64,000 bases of DNA from Lachnospiraceae bacterium (GCA_022791755.1 JAAVZR010000043.1:160930-224929), one strand, 5' to 3'. Numbered from the stretch's first letter, positions 17,381-27,934 are shown. The notes: generated by a model from the letters alone, not told the origin. Numbers and translations: made by a program.

Positions 17381-18199
17381 TTAAAACACCGGAACCACAG
17401 CGCCGTCATATTTTTCATTGATAAAGTCTCTCACCGTATCGCTGGTCATCGCCTTTATGAGAGCCTTCACCGCCTCGTTGTCTTCATTGCCCTCCTTGAC
17501 TGCCAGGACATTGACATAGTAGCTGCGGATCACATCCGAATCCTTGTCTTCTATCGCCAGGGCATCGCTGCTGGCATTTAATCCCTCCTGGATCGCGTAG
17601 TTTCCGTTGACCACGGCGATATCCACATCGGAGAGCACCTTGGGAACCTGGGCCGCTTCCATCTCCACAAACTGAAGATTCTTTGGATTGGAGATAATGT
17701 CGATCACGGTGGCCTCCACCCCCACATCCTCCGGCAGCTCGATCAGTCCCAGCTCCTGCAAAAGCAACAGTGCTCTCGCCTCATTGGTGGTGTCATTGGG
17801 AACCGCCACCGAAGCGCCGTCCGGCAGCGCATCCAGAGAAGACGTCTTACCGGGATATACGCCCAGAGGCTCATAGTGGACGTCAGCCACTCCCACCAGA
17901 TGAGTACCGTTCTCCTCATTGAACTGCCCCAGATATTTCTGATGCTGGAAATAATTCGCATCCAGATCTCCGCTCTCCACGTTCAGATTCGGCTGCACAT
18001 AATCGGTAAATTCCACGATCTCCAGGGTATAGCCCTCTTCCTTCAGTACCTCTTCCACGGCCTTCAGAATCTCCGCATGGGGAGTCACGCTGGCACCCAC
18101 ACGGATGACCTTATCCTCGGCGCCATCCTTTTGCCCGCAGCCGCCTAAAAAGCCAGCCGACAGAGCCAGTACCAGAAACAATGCTGTGAGTTTCTTCAT
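17381..18199 (-). CDS. metQ: MetQ/NlpA family methionine-binding lipoprotein
   Basis: Lipobox LGGCGQ; VRVGASVTPHAEIL...DLDANYFQHQKYL; downstream of metNI. Confidence 0.95.
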   Translation of the reverse strand: MKKLTALFLVLALSAGFLGGCGQKDGAEDKVIRVGASVTPHAEILKAVEEVLKEEGYTLEIVEFTDYVQPNLNVESGDLDANYFQHQKYLGQFNEENGTHLVGVADVHYEPLGVYPGKTSSLDALPDGASVAVPNDTTNEARALLLLQELGLIELPEDVGVEATVIDIISNPKNLQFVEMEAAQVPKVLSDVDIAVVNGNYAIQEGLNASSDALAIEDKDSDVIRSYYVNVLAVKEGNEDNEAVKALIKAMTSDTVRDFINEKYDGAVVPVF

Positions 18200-18252
18200 A
18201 ATATAATATCCTCCTCTGAAATGTTTTGTTATAGAAAAGACCAAAGTCTCTG

Positions 18253-18912
18253 CTATCGAATTCTCTTATCCACCAGACGGGACAGACGCATTCCCACTTC
18301 CTGGAACACCTGGACGATCGCCACCAGGATGATAATCATCACCCACATGATGGTATCTTCTCCGCGGTAATACCCGTAATTGATCGCCACGGCGCCCAGG
18401 CCGCCTCCTCCTACGATGCCTGCCATGGCCGAATAGCCCAGGATCGTCGTAATGGAAATCGCCGCTCCCACTAACAGAGAGGCTCTGGCCTCGGGCAGGA
18501 GTACCTTCATAATGATCTGCATGGTACTGGCTCCCATGGACTGGGAGGCCTCGACGACTCCGGGGTCCACCTCCTTTAAGGAGGATTCCACCATCCTGGC
18601 GATGAAGGGAGCCGCGGCCACAAACAGGGCCACGATGACTGCCCTGGCTCCGTAGGCCCGGCCTACGACAGCGCTGGTCACTCCCCGCAGGGCGATGAAC
18701 AGGATCAGAAACGGCACGGAGCGCAGCAGATTTACGATCGTTCCCAATGCCGCGTTGAGCGCCGGTATGGGGCGAATCCCGTTTTTATCCGTCACCACCA
18801 GCAAAATACCCAAAGGCAGTCCCACCACATAGGCTAACGCGGCGGATAGCAGCGTCATATATAAGCTCTCCCAGGTGCTGGGTAAAATCAACTGAAACAA
18901 TTCCGGTCTCAC
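18253..18912 (-). CDS. metI: Methionine ABC transporter permease
   Basis: ESLYMTLLSAALAYVVGLPLGILLVVT and GYSAMAGIVGGGGLGAVAINYGYYR. Confidence 0.96.
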   Translation of the reverse strand: MRPELFQLILPSTWESLYMTLLSAALAYVVGLPLGILLVVTDKNGIRPIPALNAALGTIVNLLRSVPFLILFIALRGVTSAVVGRAYGARAVIVALFVAAAPFIARMVESSLKEVDPGVVEASQSMGASTMQIIMKVLLPEARASLLVGAAISITTILGYSAMAGIVGGGGLGAVAINYGYYRGEDTIMWVMIIILVAIVQVFQEVGMRLSRLVDKRIR

Positions 18913-19925
18913 AGTTCTTTCACCTCCTCAAAACGAACCTTATGGGTATTCAGATAGGCATACATGCGATGAACGGCTCTCTCGTCGTCCGGAAGGGCCA
19001 GAATGATCTGTCCCATGGCCTTTCCGTCGATATCTCTGGTGTCGGCAAACATGATATTCACCGGATATCCGCATTCCAGTACCATGCCGGAGATCACCGG
19101 CTCATAGGAGGACATCCCGTCGAAGACAATGCGCAGGAACCGCCCGTCCTTTCCGAATTTGAATTCTTTCCTGCCGCCGGGGAAGAGCAGCTGTCTGGCG
19201 ATGCGGGACTGGGGCTTCACAAAGATATCTTCCACCTTCCCCATCTCCACGATATGGCTCTGGTCGATGATCGCCACCCGGCCGCAGATCTCTTCGATGA
19301 CGCTCATCTCATGGGTGATTACCACTATGGTCACTCCCAGCTTTCTGTTAATATCTTTTAACAGGGCCAGAATCGCCCGGGTCGTGTTCGGATCCAGTGC
19401 GCTGGTGGCTTCGTCGCACAGCAGGACCTTCGGATTCGTGGCCAGGGCTCTGGCGATGGCCACTCTCTGCTTCTGACCGCCGGAGAGCTGAGCGGGATAG
19501 GCGTTTTCCTTATCCTCCAGACTGACGATCTGCAAGAGCTCTCTGGCTCTCTCCCTGGCTTTCGCTTTGGGCGTACCGGTCAGCTCCAACGGAAAACAGA
19601 TATTTTGCAGTGCGGTCCTCTGCATCAGCAGATTAAAGCTCTGAAAAATCATACCAATGGAATGGCGCTCTTCGTTTAATTCCTTTGCGCTCAGGCCGCC
19701 CAGATCCTTTCCGTCAAAGTATACATGGCCCCGGGTGGGCTTTTCTAACAGATTCATGCAGCGCACCAGCGTGCTCTTCCCGGCTCCGCTGAGGCCGATG
19801 ATGCCAAATATCTCTCCCTCACGGATCGCCAGATTCACCTGATCCAGCGCTGTCACATCTGCGTCCTTCGTATGAAAGGTCTTGTTCAGATCCTCGATAC
19901 GGATGATCTCTTTCTCACTGCCCAT
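18909..19925 (-). CDS. metN: Methionine ABC transporter ATP-binding protein with NIL domain
   Basis: Walker A GLSGAGKSTLVRC, signature LSGGQKQRVAIARAL, C-terminal NIL domain. Confidence 0.97.
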   Translation of the reverse strand: MGSEKEIIRIEDLNKTFHTKDADVTALDQVNLAIREGEIFGIIGLSGAGKSTLVRCMNLLEKPTRGHVYFDGKDLGGLSAKELNEERHSIGMIFQSFNLLMQRTALQNICFPLELTGTPKAKARERARELLQIVSLEDKENAYPAQLSGGQKQRVAIARALATNPKVLLCDEATSALDPNTTRAILALLKDINRKLGVTIVVITHEMSVIEEICGRVAIIDQSHIVEMGKVEDIFVKPQSRIARQLLFPGGRKEFKFGKDGRFLRIVFDGMSSYEPVISGMVLECGYPVNIMFADTRDIDGKAMGQIILALPDDERAVHRMYAYLNTHKVRFEEVKEL

Positions 19926-19991
19926 GCTATCCTTTTCCTCTCAATGGTTTTGTGCCGTTTCAATTGGCCGGCGCACTGCTCATTGTCTGCG

Positions 19992-20275
19992 CGCAAAAAA
20001 ACTCCCGTCCTGTAAAAGGACGAGAGCCAAATCGCTTCGTGATACCACCTTTGTTCGCCTGTCCCTCACGGGACAGACCTCATCAAGTACGGGACAGAGT
20101 CCGATACTTTTGTGCTGTAATGGGCACTCCCATCGCAGCCTATCCCGTCCGGCAGTCGGCTGCGCTGCTCCGAGACCATCTTCTGCCATAACCGCCGTGC
20201 TTCCTCTCACCATACGAAGCTCTCTGGGACTTTGTTTATGACGTACTCTTCTCTTCACCGCGTTTGCTGTTTCTA
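19992..20275 (-). promoter_or_regulatory. T-box leader upstream of metNIQ (putative Met specifier)
   Basis: Minus strand: AGAGAGCTTCGTATGGTGAGAGGAAGC (stem I-like), GAAGATGG (candidate ATG specifier), AAAGGTGGTATCACGAAGC (T-box motif), then CTCTCGTCCTTTTACAGGACGGGAGTTTTTTT terminator. Confidence 0.92.
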
Positions 20276-20377
20276 TGATTCCCGATTATACCGCAGGTTT
20301 TTTCCGCTGTCAACCTGAAATTTTACAAATCCGGACCGGAGATTGTATCCGGCTGCCGGCCGCTTTCAGAAAAACCG

Positions 20378-21508
20378 TCACTTTGCGCAGGAGTACGCCC
20401 ACAGATTTTTGATCTGTCCCTGTATCTCATCGTAGGTCCATCTCTTCTCGCTGTTATCAATGCTGTTGGGGTCGTTGACCGTAAAGGCTCCCTCTTCGTA
20501 TCCCGTCAGCACGATGAAATGGCCGGTATCGGTAAAATCTCCCGGGCGCATACTGCAGATAATCGGGCAGCCCTCCGAAAGCGCCTGTGCCATACGGCCC
20601 TCGTCCAGGGGAAGCTCGACGCCGGAAAGCCCCAGCTGCTTTGCCCCCAGAGTCATCAGATCCCAGGAGGTCCCCACCTCTGTCACATACCCGTTTTTCT
20701 CGCTGAGCGCCGCCACCGTGCCCGGATCTGCCGAGGTGTCCTTCGTCAGTCCCAGGGCCACCATGGACAGGCAGGTGGGACCGCAGCCGGAGAGAGCCAC
20801 GATGCTGTCTCCGTAACGGTCGTATCCCCACCGGCCGTCCCACTGATACAGCCGGGGCACGATCCCTTCCCCGATCTCACCGCTCAGGTCTACCTGTTCT
20901 TTTACATTTTTCTTCTGCGGATAGTTTCTGACAAAATCAAGAGTCTCCGGGCGCTTTAACAAAAGAGCCAGAAGGTCGTCGGGGTAATTCTCCGGATGTG
21001 CCAGGATATCCGCCGCCGCCGGGTTCCCTCCATACTGCTGCCGAAGCTGGTCTAGCAAAAGTGCGCCGGCATTCCCCTGGGGCAGGGCCGCCACCTGATC
21101 CGCCGCCACGGTCTCCCGGCTCTGCCAGTCCCCGTGGGCATCCGGTCCCTCATCTGTTTTCTCCGTGGCCGATGCGGTCAGCCAGGATCTCAGGCCGCTG
21201 CTCAGATCCAGCACAAAAACCGTGATCCGCGGAACCAGAAAAATAAGTCCTGCCATCATCATCACCAGAAGAAGAATCCGGCGGTTTCTCCTTTTTCTTT
21301 GCAGCTGCCTTCTCCGCCTCCTGGCCCTGTCATAGCCGGGATCGTATTGTCTTTTTGAATCGCTTCGCCTCCCAGTCTCCTCCTCCCGGCTCCGGGGCCG
21401 TTTCCGATACATATCGCTGTCCGGTCCTGCCGCTCTCCGGACCGGTCTGTTTGTCTCTGCCCGGCGGCCTCCTTCCATCCTTCTTCTCTGATTTGCCGGC
21501 TGTCCCAT
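20378..21508 (-). CDS. C39-like (papain-fold) peptidase domain protein, membrane-anchored
   Basis: VPRLYQWDGRWGYDRYGDSIVALSGCGPTCLSMVALGLT...GHFIVLTGYEEGAFTVNDPNS; N-terminal basic region + TM. Start MGQPANQ preferred (AGGGAAACAAGGAAATG). Confidence 0.88.
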   Translation of the reverse strand: MGQPANQRRRMEGGRRAETNRPVRRAAGPDSDMYRKRPRSREEETGRRSDSKRQYDPGYDRARRRRRQLQRKRRNRRILLLVMMMAGLIFLVPRITVFVLDLSSGLRSWLTASATEKTDEGPDAHGDWQSRETVAADQVAALPQGNAGALLLDQLRQQYGGNPAAADILAHPENYPDDLLALLLKRPETLDFVRNYPQKKNVKEQVDLSGEIGEGIVPRLYQWDGRWGYDRYGDSIVALSGCGPTCLSMVALGLTKDTSADPGTVAALSEKNGYVTEVGTSWDLMTLGAKQLGLSGVELPLDEGRMAQALSEGCPIICSMRPGDFTDTGHFIVLTGYEEGAFTVNDPNSIDNSEKRWTYDEIQGQIKNLWAYSCAK

Positions 21509-21542
21509 TTCCTTGTTTCCCTCTCTTCCTCTTGCCGTATTC

Positions 21543-22724
21543 TCAGGGTATGACAGGGAGCTCATGGCCGTCTTCTGCTTTCGTCCCCTGTGCCGGATCC
21601 GGCAGCCACACGCTGAAGACTGTGGCGCCTCCATCGCTGTCTGCCCAGATTCTCCCTCCGTGTTCCTTCACGATCTCCTTTGCGATGGCCAGCCCCAGAC
21701 CGGAACCGCCGGTGTCGCTGTTTCGCGAATGGTCCAGACGATAAAACTGCTCAAATATCCTCTCCAGCTGCTCCCCGGGTATCTCCTGCCCTCTGTTACA
21801 GATCCGGATCTCCACCCCCGGAACCGGCGCCGCCTCCTGCCCTGTCATTTTTCCGGGACTGTTCTCACAGGCCCTGGCTTCTATGGAAATCTCCGTGTTC
21901 TTATCTCCATAAGCAATCGCATTTTTCAGGATATTGTTAAAGACCCTGGCAATCTTATCCGCGTCGGCACAGATAAACAGCTCCCTGGGCACGTCCACCC
22001 GAATCGTCCTTTTGCTGGCCTCCGCCATGGGATAAAACTCATCCGCCAGCTGCTCCATCATGTAAGACAGGCACACCGATTGTTTCGACAAAGGCACCTT
22101 CCCCAGATTAAAGCGCGTTAATTCAAAAAACTCATTGACCAGATTCTCCAGCCGGTACGCCTTCTTAAGTGTCAGGGAAATATATTTCTTTTGCACCGGC
22201 TCCGGCAGACTCTCTGTCTCGTCCAGCAGACACAGATATCCGATGACCGAGGCCAAAGGCGTCTTGATGTCATGGGCCAGATAAGTGATGATGTCAAATC
22301 TCTTTCTCGTATCCTGCCGCATCATCTGTTCGCTTTTCATACGCTCCTGTTTGAGCCGGTTCAGATCCTGTTCCAAAAGCGCAAAGTCCTCATCCAGCGT
22401 CAGAAAGCTGTCATCCTCCTGAAACAGGGTTCCGATATTGCGGAAAATCCGGTCCATCTTCGCTAACAGAAAGCTCTCGATGGCAAAGAAGCTGGCAAAG
22501 ATCACCAACCCGATAAACGCAATGACAAAGCCGGTCTCATGGCGCATGACCCAGGTGGCTGCCTCCAGACCCCAGTGCTTCTCCACCGTGTCGATGATGA
22601 CGCCGTTAAACAGGCTGTCCACAAAAAACAAAAGCAGCAGCACCGCCACGGCGCAGATCAGCGCAGCCGCCATGTGCAGGCGAAAGATCTTATGCCGGAA
22701 TTCCCTGAAATACTGCTTACCCAA
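21543..22724 (-). CDS. Sensor histidine kinase (VanS-like)
   Basis: Two TM; H-box YLAHDIKTPLASVIGYL; N-box NNILKNAIAYGDKN; GSGLGLAIAKEIVKEHGG. Confidence 0.93.
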   Translation of the reverse strand: MGKQYFREFRHKIFRLHMAAALICAVAVLLLLFFVDSLFNGVIIDTVEKHWGLEAATWVMRHETGFVIAFIGLVIFASFFAIESFLLAKMDRIFRNIGTLFQEDDSFLTLDEDFALLEQDLNRLKQERMKSEQMMRQDTRKRFDIITYLAHDIKTPLASVIGYLCLLDETESLPEPVQKKYISLTLKKAYRLENLVNEFFELTRFNLGKVPLSKQSVCLSYMMEQLADEFYPMAEASKRTIRVDVPRELFICADADKIARVFNNILKNAIAYGDKNTEISIEARACENSPGKMTGQEAAPVPGVEIRICNRGQEIPGEQLERIFEQFYRLDHSRNSDTGGSGLGLAIAKEIVKEHGGRIWADSDGGATVFSVWLPDPAQGTKAEDGHELPVIP

Positions 22725-23424
22725 TCCTGTACCCCACTCCCCAGACAGTCTTTATGTATTTCGGATGCTCTGCGTCCTCCCCCATTTTTTCCCGCAGATG
22801 CCGGATATGTACCATGATGGTGCTGCTGGAATTGGAATAATATTTCTCCCCCCAGATCTCCGCAAACATCTTCTCCGCACTGACCACCTGTCCCCGATGA
22901 CTGCACAGCGTCCAGAGGATCTCGAATTCCGTGGGAGTCAGAGACAGCTTCTTATCGTTCAGAAAGCATTCGTGATTGGTCCGGTCTATGAAGAGACCTG
23001 AGATCTGAATGACCTTTCCCTCTTCCGTCTCCCTGATATTCCCCGTATTATACCGGGTGTAACGGCGCAGCTGTGCCTTCACTCTCGCCATGACCTCCAA
23101 CGGGCGGAAGGGTTTCGTGATATAGTCGTCCGCCCCGATCGTCAGGCCGGTGACCTTGTCTAACTCCTCCTCCCTGGCCGTCAGCATGATAATCGGAAAA
23201 GAGTGATCCTTCCGAATCCGGCGGCACAGCTCAAATCCGTCGATATCCGGAAGCATCACATCCAAAAGCGCCAGATCAATCCTCGTGGTATCCACACAGT
23301 CAAGCGCATTTTGTCCGTTATAGTATTTAAACACCTGATAGCCGTCACTTTTGAGATAAAACTCAATCAAATCGGCCAGATCGGCCTCATCATCCACAAT
23401 CAGGACATTCTTCGTGGTATCCAT
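22717..23424 (-). CDS. OmpR-family response regulator (VanR-like)
   Basis: VLIVDDEADLADLIEFYLKSDGY...LLDVMLPDIDGFELC and winged-helix LTPTEFEILWTLCSHRGQVVS. ATG at 23424. Confidence 0.95.
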   Translation of the reverse strand: MDTTKNVLIVDDEADLADLIEFYLKSDGYQVFKYYNGQNALDCVDTTRIDLALLDVMLPDIDGFELCRRIRKDHSFPIIMLTAREEELDKVTGLTIGADDYITKPFRPLEVMARVKAQLRRYTRYNTGNIRETEEGKVIQISGLFIDRTNHECFLNDKKLSLTPTEFEILWTLCSHRGQVVSAEKMFAEIWGEKYYSNSSSTIMVHIRHLREKMGEDAEHPKYIKTVWGVGYRIG

Positions 23425-23445
23425 CTTTCCTCCATAACTCAAAAA

Positions 23446-23512
23446 ACGATATACGGTTCCCCACGGTCCGGAGCTGTCATCTGCTCCGGAGCATGTATCA
23501 CCAGTATATCGT
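23446..23512. promoter_or_regulatory. Nested inverted repeats in the response-regulator leader
   Basis: ACGATATAC (23446-23454) pairs with GTATATCGT (23504-23512); inside, CCGGAGC (23468-23474) pairs with GCTCCGG (23483-23489). Confidence 0.6.
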
Positions 23513-23558
23513 ATCTGTGTTTCAAAGTCTTTAACAATTCCTAAAGATTTACGATCAA

Positions 23559-24335
23559 TTAGCGAACCGTATTAAATGCGCTGATTCCGATAATCACCAC
23601 CATCAGCACCATAAACAGTTTATCCACCATCTCCGTACTCATCTTCTTGTTGCAGACACGCCCGGCCATACCTCCCGTGATTCCTCCTGCTATCATCAGC
23701 CCCAGTGCCAGGGGATCGAAAGCCGGCACCGTATGGGTCAAAAGCGTCGTGATAAACGACGCCAGCTGGCTGAACAGAATCGTGTACAGACTGTTCTGGG
23801 CCGCCGTCTTGGTATCCATACTGAAAAAGTAGTAAAACACCACCAGATTGATCGGACCTCCTCCGATCCCCAAAAAGCTGGACATCACTCCCAGAACCAG
23901 ACCAATGATCACACAGGCCATGACTCCTTTGACCTGCCTTGTGCGGATTCTGGCCCGGTACACCATGTATATCAGCGTACCTATGGTCACACACATCAGG
24001 CAAAAGGCCTGCACCTTTCCCACAAAGGCCGGATCGACTGCCGATTCTTTGATGAATGAGAAGAGCTGCTTCCCTGCCACACCGCCCACGCAGGCTCCCA
24101 GCGCCAGAGGGGTGGCCGTACCGTAATCAACGCTGTTTTCCTTATCCGACGCTCCGCAGATCACATTGTAGGCGCTCATGGCCAGTACGGTACAGCCGGA
24201 CAGGAAACTGATCGTGGCCGCGTCCGCCAGGGCTAAAAAGTCCAGTGTCGGCTTGATGATTACGCCTCCGCCGATTCCGCAGATCGCTCCCACCAGGGAT
24301 GTAAGAAAGCTGATTACCAGATAAAATACCGCCAT
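23559..24335 (-). CDS. TauE/SafE family permease
   Basis: GAICGIGGGVIIKP and SSFLGIGGGPINLVVFYYFFSMDTKTAAQNSL. Confidence 0.95.
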   Translation of the reverse strand: MAVFYLVISFLTSLVGAICGIGGGVIIKPTLDFLALADAATISFLSGCTVLAMSAYNVICGASDKENSVDYGTATPLALGACVGGVAGKQLFSFIKESAVDPAFVGKVQAFCLMCVTIGTLIYMVYRARIRTRQVKGVMACVIIGLVLGVMSSFLGIGGGPINLVVFYYFFSMDTKTAAQNSLYTILFSQLASFITTLLTHTVPAFDPLALGLMIAGGITGGMAGRVCNKKMSTEMVDKLFMVLMVVIIGISAFNTVR

Positions 24336-24361
24336 AATTTTCTCCTTTGTATCGTAACTGA

Positions 24362-24874
24362 CTATACCCGGCCTTCAAAGGCGATCCTTCTGGCTCCGTC
24401 CCGGCCCAGATAAATCACGCCCCGGCGGGTAAAACCGTTTTTCTCCAGCATACGCTGCATGGAACGGTTATCCTCGTGGGTATCGATTCTTAAGCTGCCT
24501 GCGCCCCGCTCACGGCACATGTCCCGGGCATGGGATATAAGGATTCCTGCCAGTCCCTGCCCCTTATGATCCGGAGACACCGCCACCCGGTGTACCACGC
24601 CGTAGGGATATTCCCACTGCCAGCTGCCTTCAAATATCTCCCGGTAGTCCGGCTCCGGAGCCAGGCTGATATAGGCTGTGGCCAGGATACGGCCGGTGTG
24701 GGAGTCCTCCAGCACATAACTCTCTCCGCTCCTTATGTCCTCCTTAAGAGTCTCTATGTCAGGATAGCCGTCCTGCCACTGATCGATCCTTTGTTCCTTA
24801 AAATACTCCCGGGCCTGCTGCCACAGGCTTACCACCTGCTCCCGGTCACTCTTTTGCGTCTTTCTGAAAATCAT
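24362..24874 (-). CDS. GNAT family N-acetyltransferase
   Basis: VVHRVAVSPDHKGQGLAGILISHARDMCRERGAGSLRIDTHEDNRSMQRMLEKNGF. Confidence 0.95.
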   Translation of the reverse strand: MIFRKTQKSDREQVVSLWQQAREYFKEQRIDQWQDGYPDIETLKEDIRSGESYVLEDSHTGRILATAYISLAPEPDYREIFEGSWQWEYPYGVVHRVAVSPDHKGQGLAGILISHARDMCRERGAGSLRIDTHEDNRSMQRMLEKNGFTRRGVIYLGRDGARRIAFEGRV

Positions 24875-24913
24875 CTTTCGTCTTCCTCTGTCTGTACCTC
24901 ACCGGCCGGCCCT

Positions 24914-25699
24914 TCAGCTGCCCAGATAATTCCTCATGCTCTTTAAAGCGTTCTTTTCCAGACGGCTGACCTGAGCCTGACTGATTCCGATCTCGTCTGC
25001 CACCTCCATCTGCGTTTTTCCGTCGAAAAACCGCATATGGATGATATTCTGCTCCCGGTCCGGCAGCCGGTCTATGGCCTCCTTTAAGGCGATCTCTTCC
25101 ACCCAGTTCTCTTCCCGGTTCTTCTTATCGCTGATCTGGTCCATCACATACAGCGTATCTCCGCCCTCCGTGTAGACCGGATCGTACAGGCTCACCGGGC
25201 TCTGGATCGCATCCATGGCAAAGACGATCTCCTCCCTGGTGATTCCCACCTCATCGGCGATTTCATTGAGCGTGGGCTCCTTGCAGTTTTTCTTCATGAG
25301 ATTTTCCTTGGCATAAATCGCTTTATAGGCCGTATCCCGCAGAGAGCGGCTGACCCGGACGCTGCTGACGGAATCTCTCAGGTAACGCTTAACTTCCCCC
25401 ACAATCATAGGAACCGCATAGGTGGAAAATTTTACATCATAGACATCCGGCTGAAAATTATCAATCGCCTTCATCAGACCGATACAGCCGATCTGAAACA
25501 GATCGTCCAGGTTTTCATTGCCGCCCGAAAACCGCTGTATCACGCTGAGCACCAGGCGAAGGTTTCCTTTGATATAGAGCTCCCTGGCCTGCGCGTCTCC
25601 TTTTTGTATCCGGCGAAACAGTTCCGTCTTCTCCGTCTCGTTTAACACCGGCAAAGACGCCGTGTTTACCCCGCATATTTCCACCTTGTATACTGCCAT
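24914..25699 (-). CDS. sigG: Sporulation sigma factor SigG
   Basis: KVEICGVNTASLPVLNETEKTELF N-terminus; region 2/4 motifs; position after spoIIGA-sigE. Confidence 0.96.
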   Translation of the reverse strand: MAVYKVEICGVNTASLPVLNETEKTELFRRIQKGDAQARELYIKGNLRLVLSVIQRFSGGNENLDDLFQIGCIGLMKAIDNFQPDVYDVKFSTYAVPMIVGEVKRYLRDSVSSVRVSRSLRDTAYKAIYAKENLMKKNCKEPTLNEIADEVGITREEIVFAMDAIQSPVSLYDPVYTEGGDTLYVMDQISDKKNREENWVEEIALKEAIDRLPDREQNIIHMRFFDGKTQMEVADEIGISQAQVSRLEKNALKSMRNYLGS

Positions 25700-25891
25700 G
25701 CCAACTACCTCCGCGCATCATCTTGTAATCAAATCATGCACGGTTTTGAAGCGGTTTATACAGCAAAAATGCAGGGGATTTTTACCTGTGTTTTATGCAG
25801 ATTTGGGCCTTGACAAGCCTTGTATTCCCATCGAAAATCCGTTTCATTAAATTATAGAAGGTTTGAAAGAGAATGTCAAGTGTCCGCTTTC

Positions 25892-26629
25892 TCAGCCAAA
25901 CTTAACGATTTCCCGCCGCAGCCGTTTCATGATCTTTTTTTCCAGCCGGGAAATATAAGACTGGGAAATCCCTAAAAGGTCTGCCACCTCCTTCTGTGTC
26001 ATCTCCTCCCCATCCTCTTTATTCAGTCCGAAACGCAGTTCCACGATTTTTTTTTCCCGCTCATCGAGACGGTCGATGGCCAGTTTGAGCATCTCCTTCT
26101 CTGCCTCGTCCTCGATATCCTGCCCGATGACGTCGCCGTCAGTTCCCAGGATATCCGACAGGAGCAGCTCGTTGCCGTCCCAGTCCACATTGAGCGGTTC
26201 GTCGATGGATACCTCCACCCTGGTCTTACTGCTGCGGCGCAGATACATCAGAATCTCATTCTCGATACAGCGGGACGCATAGGTGGCCAGCTTGATATTT
26301 TTCACCGGATTAAAGGTATTGATCGCCTTGATCAGGCCGATGGTGCCGATGGAGATCAGATCCTCCACACCGATGCCCGTATTGTCAAACTTCTTGGCTA
26401 TGTAAACTACCAGGCGCAGGTTTCTCTCGATCAGAACAGCCCTTGCCTCCTCGTCTCCCTCTCCCAGAAGGCGAAGATACACGGCCTCCTCCTCCGGCTC
26501 CAACGGCGATGGCAGGATGTCGCTGCCGCCGATATAGTGTACCTCGTTCTGACCGGCAAACAGACAGTTGCGCATGGTAGGCAATATTCTGAATTTAAAT
26601 TGCCCTGGTACTGAAACTTTAATGATCAT
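25892..26629 (-). CDS. sigE: Sporulation sigma factor SigE (pro-SigE)
   Basis: [56 protein letters not shown]; overlaps the end of spoIIGA. Confidence 0.97.
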   Translation of the reverse strand: MIIKVSVPGQFKFRILPTMRNCLFAGQNEVHYIGGSDILPSPLEPEEEAVYLRLLGEGDEEARAVLIERNLRLVVYIAKKFDNTGIGVEDLISIGTIGLIKAINTFNPVKNIKLATYASRCIENEILMYLRRSSKTRVEVSIDEPLNVDWDGNELLLSDILGTDGDVIGQDIEDEAEKEMLKLAIDRLDEREKKIVELRFGLNKEDGEEMTQKEVADLLGISQSYISRLEKKIMKRLRREIVKFG

Positions 26630-27527
26630 CTGGGTTCCTCCTCTTCTTGTCCGCCTGTGAATGCAGCAGCATCCGGTAGCTTGCGTCACTTGACAGCGAT
26701 GTCAGGCAAAATCCCACCAGAGGACTCTCTGTCCTCTCGGTGTGGACGCCGGTCATACGGTCCAGTTCCATCACCGGCAGCAGACCATGGGCATTCCCCA
26801 GGCTGCGGCAGGGTATCAGGCGGACGCTGGCCGGTCCGGTCCCCGGTTCCGCGGGACGGCCCCGGGCCAGCGCGGCGATCCTTTGGCAGGCTTCCTCCCC
26901 CAGCAAATCCCTGCAGGCAGAAAGTTCCAGGATATGTACCGCCCTTCCCGTAAACGGATCACAGAGCTGATTTCCGCTGTCCCACAGCGCGGCCACTGTC
27001 AGCTGTCTTCCCCTGTAATACAGGGTCACATCCCAAATCATCTCCCGGCTTCTCCCCGCCTCTCTCAGACGCAGAGCGCACTCCGCCGCCGCCATCCACC
27101 CGCCGGCGGCAAGGGCCAGAAGCCACACGGAGACCGCCCCTCTTTTGCTGCCTGTCAGCCACAGCCGCAGAAAATGCCCGAAGGCCGTACTCTCTAAAGC
27201 CAGGTGGAGCGTCCCTCCCAGGATTACCGCCGCCAGATACAGGTGCAGCCAGGAACGCAATAGCTGCCGCCCGCCCTTAGAGGGATAGGCCATCCACACC
27301 ATCAGCGCGGCCGCCGGCCCCAGGGTCAGGACATACATCCCCCGGCCATAAAACGAGGCAGCCGCACACAGGCACGCCCAGAGGGCCCCCGCGGCTGCCG
27401 CCACGCTCAGACGTGCCGGACGGATCCGGCGTTTCAGCATCCGGCCGGTCACGAACAGAAGAGCTGAGTCCATCATCCAGTTGACCAGAAAAAAAATGTC
27501 TATGTAGAGTACGGGACCCATGTTCAC
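26619..27527 (-). CDS. spoIIGA: Sigma-E processing peptidase SpoIIGA
   Basis: [24 protein letters not shown]; five-TM N-terminus; [19 protein letters not shown] aspartic-protease-like motif; upstream of sigE. Confidence 0.95.
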   Translation of the reverse strand: MNMGPVLYIDIFFLVNWMMDSALLFVTGRMLKRRIRPARLSVAAAAGALWACLCAAASFYGRGMYVLTLGPAAALMVWMAYPSKGGRQLLRSWLHLYLAAVILGGTLHLALESTAFGHFLRLWLTGSKRGAVSVWLLALAAGGWMAAAECALRLREAGRSREMIWDVTLYYRGRQLTVAALWDSGNQLCDPFTGRAVHILELSACRDLLGEEACQRIAALARGRPAEPGTGPASVRLIPCRSLGNAHGLLPVMELDRMTGVHTERTESPLVGFCLTSLSSDASYRMLLHSQADKKRRNPDDH

Positions 27528-27614
27528 CTCTGTTCGCTTCCGGTTGGTGAGATCTGTCTTGGAACATAGTACCGATTATAGATAAGAGTGGTCTAAAAGA
27601 CTGTCGAACGATGG

Positions 27615-27690
27615 GACAGGAGAAAAAAATCTGAACGCACAGACAGCCGCTCTCCCGGTCTCTCGACCGAAAGGGCGGCTGCCCGAAGAT
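27615..27690 (-). terminator. Rho-independent terminator downstream of the SPFH/RHH pair
   Basis: Minus strand CAGCCGCCCTTTCGGTC-gaga-GACCGGGAGAGCGGCTG followed by a TTTTTTT run. Confidence 0.7.
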
Positions 27691-27714
27691 TTCAGACGCC
27701 GGTATGCCGGCGCT

Positions 27715-27933
27715 TCAGATATCCAGATTGGGAGGGATATCCAACTCCTCCGATACATATTTCCCGTTCTTCTTTCTCTGCCTGACACACTCGGTCAGAA
27801 GATACTCGATCTGCCCGTTTACCGACCGGAAATCATCCTCAGCCCAGGCTGCAATCGCATTGTAAAGCTTCGCGGACAAGCGCAGCGGCACCTGCTTCTT
27901 CTGGGCATCTGCTTTTTTCTGGTTATCAGCCAT
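27715..27933 (-). CDS. Arc-type ribbon-helix-helix protein
   Basis: [42 protein letters not shown]. Confidence 0.85.
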   Translation of the reverse strand: MADNQKKADAQKKQVPLRLSAKLYNAIAAWAEDDFRSVNGQIEYLLTECVRQRKKNGKYVSEELDIPPNLDI

Positions 27934-27934
27934 A

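Noticed and set aside
21543-23424. Vancomycin resistance operon
   Set aside because: Only VanR/VanS-like regulators present; no ligase, dehydrogenase or dipeptidase genes nearby.
24914-27527. sigG-sigE-spoIIGA as unusual arrangement
   Set aside because: This is the standard order in spore formers.
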